The notes: a model not told the origin generated them from the letters alone. A DNA stretch of 64,000 nt from Nonomuraea typhae (GCF_009760925.1 NZ_VRLV01000001.1:1-64000); one strand, 5' to 3'. Counted from the stretch's first letter, positions 1 through 8,651 are shown. A program made the numbers and translations.

Positions 1-175
1 GTGACACCGTCGCTTCTCGCACGCCTGCGGCCTGGGCCACCGCCCGGAGCCCGCCATGGCCCAAGGCTCGGGCCTCGGCGCCCAGCAGCAGTCGACGCTG
101 CCGCTCATCCAGATGCGGCAAGATCGCCTCGAACTTCGCCGCCAGCATCTCCACAGTCTCTGCCAGTATGCCCAT
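1..175 (-). mobile_element. ISAzo13-type transposase, N-terminus only (runs off window)
   Basis: The reverse strand has an ATG at 175 and stays open to the window edge (58 codons). The reading contains MLAAKFEAILPHLDERQ, then LLLGAEARALGHGG and AVAQAAGVREATVS, which is the characteristic N-terminal helix-turn-helix region of ISAzo13-family DDE transposases common in actinomycetes. Whether the rest of the element is intact lies outside the window. The identification is by pattern recognition, not by search. Confidence 0.75.
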
Positions 176-330
176 ACCACACCATCGAACCGGAATCCGG
201 GATGCTACGAGTTATTTTTCGGCGAGTCCTTAGTCCACTCAGAGACTGAAGTGGCAGGTCACGCGCCACGGACGTCTAGTTAGTAGCGTAATCGCCACAC
301 GTCTTTGCTGGGCGAGCTCGCAGCGGCGAC

Positions 331-540
331 TCAGTGTTTGAAGATGCCACTGAGTCCCATGATGGTGAGGACGAGAGTGGCGGCGCCGAGAAATGTTGTG
401 CCGCCGCCAGTAAGCGCAACAATTATTCCGGCGCCAAGCGACATCATCACGATCCCTGCTACCAGTGCGGCATTGAAGGCGATGCTCAAGGCGAGCATCA
501 CATAAACAGGCGCGATAGTGCCTGGCCTTTGGGTGGACAT
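331..540 (-). CDS. Small two-helix membrane protein
   Basis: This 69-residue reading is almost entirely hydrophobic. It has one membrane segment around residues 13-35 (VMLALSIAFNAALVAGIVMM), a Gly/Thr-rich turn (LTGGGTTFLG) and a second segment around 48-65. An AAGGA-like sequence lies about 10 bases before the ATG. The length, topology and lack of low-complexity Arg/Pro bias argue that it is a real gene rather than a shadow. No family is recognised. It stands alone between a transposase fragment and a Crp/Fnr regulator, and its function is unknown. Confidence 0.45.
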   Translation of the reverse strand: MSTQRPGTIAPVYVMLALSIAFNAALVAGIVMMSLGAGIIVALTGGGTTFLGAATLVLTIMGLSGIFKH

Positions 541-666
541 GAGGTTAACGGTCCTTGGGTATGAATTGGCGAGAAATCCCGACGCCGTGCGGAGGGGCAG
601 GATCCGTCATCGCTGGTGCCTCCGACCCGTCTGCGGGCTACTCATCCGCTCCGCGTACTTTCATGA

Positions 667-1524
667 TCATGAGCGCGAAAGCCCCGGGGGGAGATCTGAA
701 TTGATCACCAGGCCCTGAGAGGTTGCTTGCCGCCCTTTCAGCGTCGCGAGCCAGTACGGCTCAGGGCTTGTCCGGCGATCCCGGGCCGCGGGGGCGATCG
801 AGTGGTCGGCAGAGTCCGGGACCGCGATAGCTGCCAGTCCCCGCGGGTTGAGGATCGAGAGAAAACGCCTGCCGGTAGTGATGAGGCCCGATCGGCGCCA
901 TTTCCTGATCGTTCGAGTGACCGACGCCTCGCTCGCACCGATCCAGACGGCGAGGTCTCGTTGCGAGAGGGGCGCCGTGAGGGCGAACTGCTTGCTGTCT
1001 GGCCCGTTGCTGTCGCCGTATCTATAGAGCAAGCTCAGCACGAGTCCGGCAAGGCGAGCTTCTGCGGGCAGTCGCCTGCTTGCTTGCTCATGGAGGGCGA
1101 GGTGATGCTGGCCTGTCTGAATCTGGAGGATCAGGCCCAGCATGCGGGGGAAGTCGTTGAGGAGCGCCATGGCCGCGCCACGGGGAACCTCGAGGACATT
1201 TCCCTTCGTGAGCATCGTGTAGTGCAGCAGGCCCGCCGTCCCCAGCCAATGCGGCGGATGCGGGTCGAGAATATGGAGGGGGCTGAGGAGTTCCCCAGGA
1301 CCGGCCAGATCCATCACCGTGTAGTCGATGGAAGACGTTCTGATCTCCAGGCGGGCCCAGCCACGTGTGAGGACGGCCAGGTTGGCCTCCGCGAGCGAGC
1401 ACGTGGTTCTCGCGGGGCGGTACCGATGGACACCGACTTTGTAGAGCGCCGCGCGTTGGAGATCGGTGATCTCCTGCCAGAAGGTGTGCCCTGCCGGCTG
1501 ACGCGGCCAGCGGTTGGCTCTCAT
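667..1524 (-). CDS. Crp/Fnr family transcriptional regulator
   Basis: This 285-residue protein has a cyclic-nucleotide-binding-like beta-roll in residues about 25-150 (LAEANLAVLTRGWARLEIR, GELLSPLHIL, LEVPRGAAMALL). A dimer helix follows, and a Crp-type winged helix lies near residues 190-245 (LSQRDLAVWIGASEASVTRT then IRKWRRSGLIT). The recognition-helix pattern is clear. The effector pocket lacks an obvious classical cAMP phosphate-binding motif, so the signal is unknown. It is monocistronic, with no neighbour that suggests a target. The C-terminal 40 residues after the winged helix are Arg/Ser/Pro-rich and probably unstructured. Confidence 0.8.
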   Translation of the reverse strand: MRANRWPRQPAGHTFWQEITDLQRAALYKVGVHRYRPARTTCSLAEANLAVLTRGWARLEIRTSSIDYTVMDLAGPGELLSPLHILDPHPPHWLGTAGLLHYTMLTKGNVLEVPRGAAMALLNDFPRMLGLILQIQTGQHHLALHEQASRRLPAEARLAGLVLSLLYRYGDSNGPDSKQFALTAPLSQRDLAVWIGASEASVTRTIRKWRRSGLITTGRRFLSILNPRGLAAIAVPDSADHSIAPAARDRRTSPEPYWLATLKGRQATSQGLVINSDLPPGLSRS

Positions 1525-2135
1525 GCCTGCCGCCAGCCCCGGCCGCGACCCCGCGAGCTCGGGTTCAGATTCGCGCCTGGAATCTGTTCAGGCCTTGCGA
1601 GATAATCCGAGCATGCATGCCCCGGTCTAATGGTGAATGTTTCTCGCATATCGATGAACGTCCCTCTATGCCTCTTCGCTGAGTGTTTCTAAGGTCTTCG
1701 CGGCTTGGTAGGAGCCGCCCAGAGATAACCACATGAGCAAGCGGGAGCGCAACTCTCTCCCGAAATCCTAAAAAGGAAAGCTGCGACCTCGAGGAAGGTC
1801 CCGTTTACGCGTCATGTGACGGGGAGGCCGGGGGATTTCCTCCGTGAATCGTGTAATGAACTTGCAACCCGGAGTGAAGATTATCCCCCGGTGCTCTGCG
1901 GTGTAGTAATTTAAGAAGCGCTGATGTTCGTCTGCCTCTTCGCTGAGCGCTGAGATCAGCACCGAGGGGTGAGAAGCTCAGGGGTGGTAGCCTGGCCTCT
2001 CACCCCTCACCCTTTTCCGGCTTCACAGCCTGCTGCGGGCTGGTCGGCTCAGCCGCCGAAGCACGGTGCAGTCTCGATAGGTGTCTGGACCCGGGGGCGC
2101 TTGGCTCCTTGCGAAGATCCAGTGTGTGCCGGAGT
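1525..2135. other. Intergenic stretch, no convincing gene
   Basis: About 610 bases lie between the Crp/Fnr start and the HNH nuclease stop. The local base composition is more AT-rich than the surroundings, as expected of promoter or relic DNA. A short direct repeat (TGCCTCTTCGCTGAG) occurs near 1669 and again near 1935. A 64-codon reverse ORF at 1768-1962 has no family resemblance and no actinobacterial codon bias, so it is not called. Confidence 0.5.
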
Positions 2136-2837
2136 TCAGCGCGGGTCGGCAGGTGAAGTCGGCAGGCGCTGGCTGGGGCAGTCGGCGGCGATGGCGGTCA
2201 GCTTCTCCTTCTCCGTGGAGTCGATGCTGAGGTTCCAGTGCCTTTTGATCGCGGTCCATTCTGCGGTGTAGCGGCAGACCTCGTAGCCCGGGAGCCAGGT
2301 GGTGGGGTCCTGGTCGGCCTTTTGCCGGTTGGATCGGGCGGTGACGGCGACCAGGTGCCAGGAGTCGTCCAGGTAATTGGCGTAGTCGCGGCGCTGCTCG
2401 GCGCTCCAGGTGTAGGCGCCGGAGTCCCAGGCTTCGGCCAGCGGGACGAGGTGGTCGACGTCCAGGGCGGCGGCATCACTGACCTGCTGGTCGTCGTAAT
2501 AGCTGTGCCAACTGCCACCGGTCAGGCGGCAGGAGGCGCCCACCGCAGGTGGGGTGATGGCCTCCTCCAGGAGGACTTCTGCCCTTGTGTTACATGAGTC
2601 GCCATCGGCGTCGATCCAGTGGCGGAAGGACGTGCGCTGGTAGCCTTCACGCCGCTCGGCGGCGACCGGGAGGGCGGCGATCGCCTCCGTCAGCAGCGGA
2701 CCTTCCGCTGGCGCAGCCGGGGACGCGGCGCTGGCGGCGCTGGGCAGCAGGGCAGTCGGGAGCAGGGTGAGGGCCAGCGCGATGGCGCTGGTGAGGGAGA
2801 TGCGGGTGGGAGTGGTGTGTGTGGAGGTACGCGGCAC
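2136..2837 (-). CDS. Secreted HNH-family nuclease (GmrSD/DUF1524-like)
   Basis: This 233-residue protein starts at GTG 2837, preceded by GAAGGGATC. A Sec signal peptide with an AXA-type exit (LLPSAASAASP) occupies residues 1-38. The catalytic motif DVDHLVPLAEAWDSG (residues about 126-140) and the downstream NRQKADQDPTTWLP (170-183) are the hallmarks of actinobacterial secreted HNH endonucleases. The second motif supplies the Asn/His-type metal site. Cys82 and Cys103 may form a disulfide. It probably degrades extracellular DNA. No immunity or inhibitor gene is visible beside it. Confidence 0.85.
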   Translation of the reverse strand: MPRTSTHTTPTRISLTSAIALALTLLPTALLPSAASAASPAAPAEGPLLTEAIAALPVAAERREGYQRTSFRHWIDADGDSCNTRAEVLLEEAITPPAVGASCRLTGGSWHSYYDDQQVSDAAALDVDHLVPLAEAWDSGAYTWSAEQRRDYANYLDDSWHLVAVTARSNRQKADQDPTTWLPGYEVCRYTAEWTAIKRHWNLSIDSTEKEKLTAIAADCPSQRLPTSPADPR

Positions 2838-3165
2838 GTCGATCCCTTCGATTACATCTTGGTGTTGATCGACTACCGAATGTATTGATCGTGGTCGGGG
2901 TGATCACGTACCGCCACAGTGACATCCCTGTTCGGCCACCGATCCGCAGCACGCCTGAGATGCGCAAACGGGCAAGCAACCGAGAGCCGATCGGTTCTCA
3001 GCCGACGTGCTTGGAGGCAGGGAAAGCCTCAACCCACCCGTCACTTCCAGGCAGGGGTCGAAGGCATGGCGACGCCCCCGAAGCAAACGGCTTCGAGGGC
3101 ATCAGCGAGCAGGGTGGCGCAGCTTCGTACTGGCCGGTGCCCTTGTCCGCGTACGGCGAGACCTG
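2838..3165. other. Intergenic stretch upstream of the HNH nuclease
   Basis: About 330 bases precede the nuclease start. The part nearest the gene (2860-2910) is relatively AT-rich and is the likely promoter region. The open frames here are Arg/Pro/His-rich and look like shadows. No RNA gene or clear inverted repeat was seen. Confidence 0.4.
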
Positions 3166-3381
3166 TCAGGCGCAGCCCTGGTAGATCACGTGTCGACCGG
3201 CGATGGAGCGCTTGACGGCCGAGGTTCGAAACCATCGGTTCTGGGACGTGAAGGTGTAGTGGCGCCACTGGCCGGTGACGTTTGCCCAGCGCAGGTGGAT
3301 GTCGGCATCGACGCCTCCATTGGCACTGTCGGCGATGAAGATCCCTTCCGCGCCCGTGGCCGGTGCGGTGATCGTTGCCAT
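3166..3381 (-). CDS. Hypothetical protein, possibly a 5'-truncated relic
   Basis: The reverse frame reads MATITAPATGAEGIFIADSA, continues with alternating beta-strand-like sequence (HLRWANVTGQW, HYTFTSQNRWF) and ends HVIYQGCA. The sequence has protein-like composition and the frame extends 12 codons upstream of the ATG to a stop at 3418-3420. No signal peptide or ribosome site is present, although the neighbour at 3467-3814 is a small secreted protein. It may be the surviving 3' part of a secreted paralogue. No family is recognised. Confidence 0.35.
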   Translation of the reverse strand: MATITAPATGAEGIFIADSANGGVDADIHLRWANVTGQWRHYTFTSQNRWFRTSAVKRSIAGRHVIYQGCA

Positions 3382-3466
3382 CAGGCAGGTATCGATCTCG
3401 CTGAATGAGGTCGCGCTTCACGGTACCGACGCGGCGTGCGGCCCGGCTGTGGTCCGTCCACCGCGG

Positions 3467-3814
3467 TCACTTCTTGATCCAGGTTGAACTGGTGCACTCG
3501 CGGGGGAAGGCGGCGTCGCAGAGCTTGAACACGTCGATATGACCGAACAAGACGAAGTCGTCTCCGCACCCGGGCTTGGCGCCATTGGAATCTGTGATGG
3601 TGTACTTGTTCAGCATCGAGGTGGCGTACTCGACCTCCACGGGCCGGCCGTCGTCAGCCAGATCACAGACTTCGATAGAGCGGCGGTTGGCCGACACATA
3701 GGCGCTGCCGTACGCGGTCTGCTTACTCCAGCCACCGGACAAGTGACCGACTGCCGGCGGGGTGACGAGGAGGGCGAGCACGGCTGATCCAGCCATGGCG
3801 AGGCGAGTAAGCAC
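3467..3814 (-). CDS. Small secreted protein
   Basis: This 115-residue protein has an N-terminal signal peptide (residues 1-24, core MAGSAVLALLVTPPAVG). The mature part is about 90 residues with four cysteines (EVCDLAD, KPGCGDD, FKLCDAAF, PRECTSS), consistent with two disulfides in an exported domain. The repeated Tyr/Ser/Asn pattern (TAYGSAYVSANRRSIEVCD) suggests a beta-sandwich fold. No enzyme motif is visible. The short reading at 3166-3381 on the same strand just downstream may be related. Function unknown. Confidence 0.6.
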   Translation of the reverse strand: MLTRLAMAGSAVLALLVTPPAVGHLSGGWSKQTAYGSAYVSANRRSIEVCDLADDGRPVEVEYATSMLNKYTITDSNGAKPGCGDDFVLFGHIDVFKLCDAAFPRECTSSTWIKK

Positions 3815-4395
3815 CAGGGGCCCATTCTGAAGAGGTGAGCAGGACGGCAGCCACTATGAAAGCGGTTCTAGCTCGCGCGGAGCGGTTTTGCCGCTGCTTG
3901 CACGGGCCTGCGGTCAATCTGGTCACCAGCGACCCGTCACCTCTTCCGCAACGCCCTCCCCTTGCCCTTCTCACGGGTCTGAATTGACCTTCCAAGCTCG
4001 AGGCGACCCGCAGGGCCGCCCGGCCAGGCTGGTGAACCTCACCTCGCCGGGCGCGTGCGCTGGCGATGCAGGGAACAGAAGGGATCAGAACAGGACAACG
4101 GCGACAAGCGGCCCCAGCCTCAGTCGCGAGCGGCTTTACGAGTGCTTGGGCGGGCCTGTGGTCGGGCCAGACGTTGGCCGCCCACCACCCCTTCCGCCCA
4201 TGCCCTTCCCGTGTGCTTCCGGCGCGTCTGGCTTGACCTACGGGGTCCTGGGGCCCGCACACGTGCCCGCCGTGGGCCCGCCCGCGTGCCGGACGCGTGC
4301 CGAAGAGCACTGGACGAGCACCGACTCGGCCGCCTTCGCCTCTCAGAAGAAGGGCGAAAACCGAGAAAGCCCAGGTCATATGGGGTGTGGAGTGG
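3815..4395. repeat. Gene-free stretch with an imperfect direct repeat
   Basis: About 580 bases without a supported gene. Segment 3871-3990 and segment 4121-4239 align along their length at roughly two-thirds identity, sharing blocks such as AGCGG.TTT, TGCTTG, CGGGCCTG.GGTC, CTTCCGC, GCCCT and GTCTG..TTGACCT. The second copy leads into the tRNA-Lys fragment at 4396. A shorter echo (GGTCTGAACTGAC) occurs near 7068, ahead of the intact tRNA. The alignment was made by eye. Confidence 0.4.
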
Positions 4396-4438
4396 TAGGG
4401 CGCCCGGGGCTCGAACCCGGAACCTACGGATTAAAAGC
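4396..4438 (-). tRNA. 3' fragment of tRNA-Lys(TTT), likely attachment-site remnant
   Basis: Reading on the reverse strand gives an anticodon loop CTTTTAA, a variable loop, a perfect T-arm (CCGGG / TTCGAGC / CCCGG) and an acceptor 3' strand GCGCCCTA ending at 4396. No D-arm or 5' acceptor strand precedes it, so only the 3' half is present. This is the usual signature left where an element integrated into a tRNA 3' end. Downstream flank 4355-4395 resembles the flank of the intact tRNA at 7218. The integrase gene lies on the expected side. Confidence 0.65.
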
Positions 4439-5202
4439 GGGGACGCGAAACTGCTGAAATCGGGCGTATAGGAACGTGTGCGCGGTGGTATTTCGTCCGG
4501 GAATGCCATGGCTTTGAGGCCGTGCGTGGGTGGTGGTTGCTCGGCCGGTTCGGTGGTGTCCGCGCTTGGCGGTTTGACTAAGAGTTGGGTTGCCGCGCTG
4601 TCCTAACTCGGCTCTTCGGGCCGGTATTTGGATCAGTGACAGGGGATTTCCCGTCGGCTGATCGAGGTGAGCCGTGGCTGGAGCATTCTTCACCGATGCT
4701 GCTGACTGCCCGGATGGCGTTCGTCCTGATGCATGCGCATCGTCGGGGGTCGGGGTCGCACGTTGTCGGGGCTTGTCCGACGGCTCGCTGGTTGAGGCGA
4801 TCATCGCCTTGCATCTCAGCGGTACATGTTCGCGGTGCGCGGGTTGTGACCAGCGGATATCGCTTGACATGGGTGGTGGAGGTGGGCGTCGATACCGACC
4901 GCCCCGGGCACCGGCCGGTGGCCCACCACCCCCCGCTGCGGCCCGCCCATGGGCCCGTAGGGGCCGACAGGGCTGCCATCCGGCCCGGCGCATGGCAATC
5001 CCACCCTGGTGGTCGCCGTACGGCGTTCGGGGCGATGACCGTGCGGGCACGCACGCCGCCGGTGGCGTCGTGGACGGTCCGTACCGCACCCGACGGCGCT
5101 GTACGGGGCCGGGGGAGTGCCGCAGCACGTACGACGCCGAGCAGGCGGCGGCGTGATGTCAGCGAACCAGCAAGCGAACCCCAGGAAAGGGTGCGACAGA
5201 CG
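4439..5202. other. Upstream region of the integrase, no convincing gene
   Basis: About 760 bases between the tRNA fragment and the integrase ATG. Open frames run through it on both strands but are Arg/Pro/His-rich, and none carries a recognisable excisionase, replication or repressor domain. One would expect such a gene next to the integrase of a live element, so its absence supports decay. Confidence 0.45.
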
Positions 5203-6795
5203 ATGAACGGAACCACTTTCAAGACGTGTTCCTGCCGGGATGAGGCGACGGGCAAGAGGCTGGGCAAGGCGTGTCCGAAGCTGCGCCGCCCGGGCGGCGG
5301 GGAGCGGTGGAGCAGCACTCACGGCCGGTGGGCGTATCAGTTGGAGCTTCCGGCGCATGCGGACGGGCGGCGGCGTAACCCGCTGCGCCGTAGGGGTTTC
5401 GCCACTGTGGAGGAGGTGGAGGCGGAGTTGGAGCAGGCTCGGGCGTTGCTGGCGCTGGATCAGGATCCGCACGTGCAGCGGAAGGTCACCGAGCTGATGC
5501 TGGCCACGCTCAAGGACAGTAAGGTGCTGCCGGCGGTGGAGGAGGTGCGGCGCAAGGTCCGCACCCGCCAGGACCTCAACCCCACCGTCACAGTCAGCGA
5601 GTGGATGGGCGAGTTTCTGCGGCGTAAGCGGAGGATCGATGCGACCACGCGTCGTTCGTATGAGGCGCATATCCGCCTGTACTTCAGGCCGTATCTGGGC
5701 GATATTCGGCTGGATCGGCTGCGGGTCTCCGATGTGGCGGGGATGTTCGATGCGATCGAGGAGTTCAACGACGTCATCGTCACCGCCCGCGCTAGCGGTG
5801 ACCCCGAGGAGCGAGCCAAGGTCCGGTACCGTCGGCCGGTCGGACCCGCCACCATGCACCGTATCCGCGCCACTCTCCGGCACGCGCTCAATATGGCGAT
5901 CAAGCAGGACCGGCTGATCGACTTCAACCCGGCCGCGGTGGTCGAACTGCCGGATGCCGTCGCGCCGAAGGCGTTGGTGTGGACCGATGAGCGGGTGGCG
6001 GACTGGAACCGCGATCTGCAGGAGCGGCTGACGGTCGAGCAGCGGCGGCGCGGGGCCGGGCTCAGCCGGGCCGCCATGATCAATGTGTACGTGGCCACGC
6101 CGAGGCCGTCGCCGGTGATGGTGTGGACGCCCGCGCATACCTTCGCCTTCCTCGCCCACGCGGCCACTCACCGGCTGTCGGTCCTCTACAGGTTGATCGC
6201 GTTGCGCGGGCTGCGCCGGGGGGAGGCGGTCGGGCTGCGCTGGAAGGATGTCAACCTGAATGCCGGGACGGCCGGGGTGCATTGGCAGATCACCCAGCTC
6301 GGCTGGGAGCCGGTCCAGGGTAAGCCGAAGACCGAGGCCAGCGACCGCACCATCGCCCTGGACGCCGACACCGTGGCCGCGTTGCGCGCGCATCGCAAGC
6401 GGCAGGCTGCCGAGCGGCTGGCCGCGGGCGAGGCGTGGACCGAGACCGGGTTCGTCTTCACCGACGAGATCGGCAGGCCGCTGCATCCCCAGCAGGTCAG
6501 CGACCAGTTCTATCTGCTGGCCTTCCAGGTGGGGCTGCCGCCGGTGCGGTTGCATGATCTGCGCCACGGCGCCGCCTCACTCATGCTGGCGGCCGGGGTC
6601 GATCTGAAGGTGGTGCAGGAAACCCTGGGCCACGTCTCCTCCGCCTTCACCCGCGACACCTACACCAGCGTCTTCCCCGAGGTGGCCCGCGCCGCCGCCG
6701 AATCCACCGCCGCCCTGGTCAACACCGCAGCCACCGGCGCCAAGACGGCCCGGCTGATCACTCTGCCGACCCAAGTGGCAGACACCACCACCTGA
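5203..6795 (+). CDS. int: Tyrosine recombinase / phage-type integrase
   Basis: This 530-residue protein starts at ATG 5203 after AGGAAAGGG. The frame is open further upstream, but that extension is Arg/Pro-rich and unlike the family. The N-terminal 60 residues include a Cys-rich stretch (TCSCRDEATGKRLGKACPKLR). An arm/core-binding SAM-like domain (about 130-250) precedes the catalytic domain, which shows Arg in LRGLRRGEAVGLRW (about 335), HDLRHG (about 450), LGHVSS (about 475) and the nucleophile Tyr in RDTYTSV (about 486). All key residues are present, so the enzyme may be active even though no other element genes remain. Confidence 0.92.
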   Translation: MNGTTFKTCSCRDEATGKRLGKACPKLRRPGGGERWSSTHGRWAYQLELPAHADGRRRNPLRRRGFATVEEVEAELEQARALLALDQDPHVQRKVTELMLATLKDSKVLPAVEEVRRKVRTRQDLNPTVTVSEWMGEFLRRKRRIDATTRRSYEAHIRLYFRPYLGDIRLDRLRVSDVAGMFDAIEEFNDVIVTARASGDPEERAKVRYRRPVGPATMHRIRATLRHALNMAIKQDRLIDFNPAAVVELPDAVAPKALVWTDERVADWNRDLQERLTVEQRRRGAGLSRAAMINVYVATPRPSPVMVWTPAHTFAFLAHAATHRLSVLYRLIALRGLRRGEAVGLRWKDVNLNAGTAGVHWQITQLGWEPVQGKPKTEASDRTIALDADTVAALRAHRKRQAAERLAAGEAWTETGFVFTDEIGRPLHPQQVSDQFYLLAFQVGLPPVRLHDLRHGAASLMLAAGVDLKVVQETLGHVSSAFTRDTYTSVFPEVARAAAESTAALVNTAATGAKTARLITLPTQVADTTT

Positions 6796-7217
6796 ACCAC
6801 TCAACCCGGGGCAGGCCCGCCGATCCTCCGGCCGGCCTGCCCGCTCGTCTTCCACGGTTACCGTCCAGGCGGCGCGGACGGTCGATCCTCAGTCGGTAAA
6901 GGTCGAGCGGATCGCTTCGAGATGCATCGGACTTCTGGTCTGCTGGTCAAGAACGACCGGGCAGGCAAGGCGAGTGGGCTTGAGCAAGGCTTGACTGTGC
7001 ACCAGGCCACCGCTGGCCAGACCCGCCGCGCGGGCCTTCTGACTTGGTCTTCACGCGGTCATCTCTGGGGTCTGAACTGACAGTGGCGGCCTAAATGATC
7101 TACCGCGCTACACGATCCCGGCACAAGAGCAACCACCGAGCAACCAACCATGATCAACAACGAGCCCAGAGGTGGACGAGAACCGAGAAACCCCACGTCA
7201 AACGCGGTATGGGAGAG
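6796..7217. other. Intergenic stretch between integrase and tRNA
   Basis: About 420 bases with no supported gene. The right-hand 100 bases (from about 7115) resemble the flank of the tRNA-Lys fragment at 4300-4395: both contain AAGAGCA, then CGA[A/G]AACCGAGAAA, then CCCA[C/G]GTCA, ahead of TAGGGCG. This is where the second attachment half-site would be expected. Confidence 0.4.
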
Positions 7218-7291
7218 TAGGGCGGGTGGGACTTGAACCCACGACCCACGGATTATGAGTCCGATGCTCTGACCGGCTGAGCTACCGCCCC
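7218..7291 (-). tRNA. tRNA-Met (CAT), elongator type
   Basis: A full 74-base cloverleaf is visible on the reverse strand. It has acceptor GGGGCGG pairing with CCGCCCT (G-U at the first pair), D-arm GCTC/GAGC, anticodon stem CGGA/TCCG with loop CTCATAA, T-arm GTGGG-TTCAAGT-CCCAC, and discriminator A. The anticodon CAT with this loop fits elongator tRNA-Met. A lysidine-modified tRNA-Ile2 cannot be excluded by sequence alone. The CCA tail is not encoded. Confidence 0.9.
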
Positions 7292-7422
7292 TTGATGGAG
7301 TTGTCCGGCAGCGCCCTGCCGGTGCCGCCGGAGACATCATTCCATGCCCGGCACAGTAGATGGAGTCCAAGGCGATCACATTCGTGGCTTTCTCGGCAGG
7401 CGACAGCGGTAGTTTCGGACTC

Positions 7423-7953
7423 ATGGCCGTCAAGCTGATCTACGAGACGCATGCCACCACAGTGGACAACGAGACAGGAATCGCCACAGGCTGGTTGCCG
7501 GGGGAATTGTCGGCTCGGGGCAGGGGAGAAGCCGCTGAGCTCGGGTTGAGGAGGAAGGACGTCGATCTGGTCTACTGCTCTGACCTGCGCCGGGCCGTAC
7601 AGACTGCGGAAGTGGCGTTCGCGGGCGCATCGGCGAAGGTTCGGGTGGATGCGCGGTTGCGGGAGTGCGACTACGGGATCTACAACGGGCGGCCGGTTGA
7701 CGAAGTGGCGGGGCTGCGGGGGCGGCACGTCGATGTGGCGTGGCCGGGTGGGCAGAGTTATCGGCAGGTCGTGGCGGAGACGGCGGCGCTGCTTCAGGAT
7801 GTGATGCGGGAGCATCAAGGTCTCACCGTGCTTTTGATCGGGCATTCGGCCAATCTCTGGGCGTTGGAGAACCTTCTGTGCGGGGTGCCGTTGGAAGAGC
7901 TGGTTGAGGAGTCGTTTCAGTGGCGGCCGGGGTGGGAGTACGTGCTCGCCTAG
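7423..7953 (+). CDS. Histidine-phosphatase-superfamily protein with altered RHG motif
   Basis: This 176-residue protein is taken from ATG 7423, because the open frame upstream is not conserved-looking. The fold markers of the phosphoglycerate-mutase superfamily are present: LPGELSARGRGEAAELG, VYCSDLRRAVQTAEVAF, RECDYG and the late GHSANL. The N-terminal phosphoacceptor motif, normally RHGE, reads YETHATT here. The His is kept but the preceding Arg and following Gly are lost. An actinobacterial subfamily with this variant exists as far as I recall. Substrate unknown. Confidence 0.75.
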   Translation: MAVKLIYETHATTVDNETGIATGWLPGELSARGRGEAAELGLRRKDVDLVYCSDLRRAVQTAEVAFAGASAKVRVDARLRECDYGIYNGRPVDEVAGLRGRHVDVAWPGGQSYRQVVAETAALLQDVMREHQGLTVLLIGHSANLWALENLLCGVPLEELVEESFQWRPGWEYVLA

Positions 7954-7959
7954 GGCTAG

Positions 7960-8560
7960 CGGTTGTCTCCGTGGGCGGGTTAGGGGCACGGTGTAGGCGT
8001 TGACGAGGTAGCGGCCGTGCGTGCCGGTGAAGGTCAACGGTTTGTTGGGGTTGGGCTGTCGCAGCGGGTCGCGATGGTCCACTGGGAGTCGTTCCACGGG
8101 GCCGGTGTATCTCTTGTGGTGGGGTGCAGTTGGGGGTTGCCTTCCGCGGTGGCCAGGGGCAGGCCGCCCGCCCGCAGGCGTTCGGTGGTGGTCTAAGCGT
8201 TGATGACGCCCTGGTAGCCCTGGGTGGCGTCGCCGCGCCGGCCGGCGGTGGTGAAGCCGGGCGTGGTGCTGCGGGGGCTCCAGGTTCACGGTCTCCCGGG
8301 AGACGCCGCTGGGCGCGGTTCACGTGCGGGCTTCGGCGTCGGAAGATGTCTGGACGACCATGGCGTTGCCCCGGGCGCGCCGGGCGTTTTCGATGCCGAC
8401 GTGGTGGTACGGCGGGCGCGGGCTTCGGTGGTCAGGCGGGTGATCGCCTGTCCCTGGTGATGCCGAGGTCTCGCTGGAGGGAGATGTGGCGCTACCGCCG
8501 TGACGGGTGCGGGCGTGACGATCGGGGCTCCGATCGCGAGCGCGATCAGAGCCGGGCGTG
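7960..8560 (-). pseudogene. Frame-broken relic of a streptogrisin-like S1 protease
   Basis: No single frame is open, but the reverse strand read with shifts gives, in order: a signal-peptide core (LIALAIGAPIVTPAPVTA); ISLQRDLGITR followed after a one-base shift by QAITRLTTEARARR, resembling the alpha-lytic-protease prodomain; VGIENARRARGNAMVVQTSS; and GFTTAGRRGDATQGYQGV, which parallels the active-site His segment (TAGHCG...GYNGV) with His-Cys replaced. Several stops interrupt it. The order matches secreted S1E proteases, so this is best read as a decayed gene. Boundaries are approximate. Confidence 0.45.
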
Positions 8561-8651
8561 ACGAAGCCTGGTGTCTCCTCGCTGGCCGGGCGCCGTCGCG
8601 GTGGACGTGGCCTCAGGGCGCGGGGAGTGTCAGCTCGTTCCTGTCACCGGA

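Noticed and set aside
1768..1962. 64-codon reverse ORF between the Crp/Fnr and HNH genes
   Set aside because: No ribosome site, codon bias or family resemblance.
4055..4471. Small ORFs reading through the tRNA-Lys fragment (ending GARTRNLRIKSGDAK and similar)
   Set aside because: A known type of artefact: translation of tRNA sequence.
4585..5202. N-terminal extension of the integrase in the same open frame
   Set aside because: Composition is unlike protein and the family start is matched by ATG 5203 with a ribosome site.
4396..7291. Complete integrative element or prophage
   Set aside because: Only the integrase is present; no replication, transfer, excision or structural genes, and the flanking tRNA sequences differ in anticodon.
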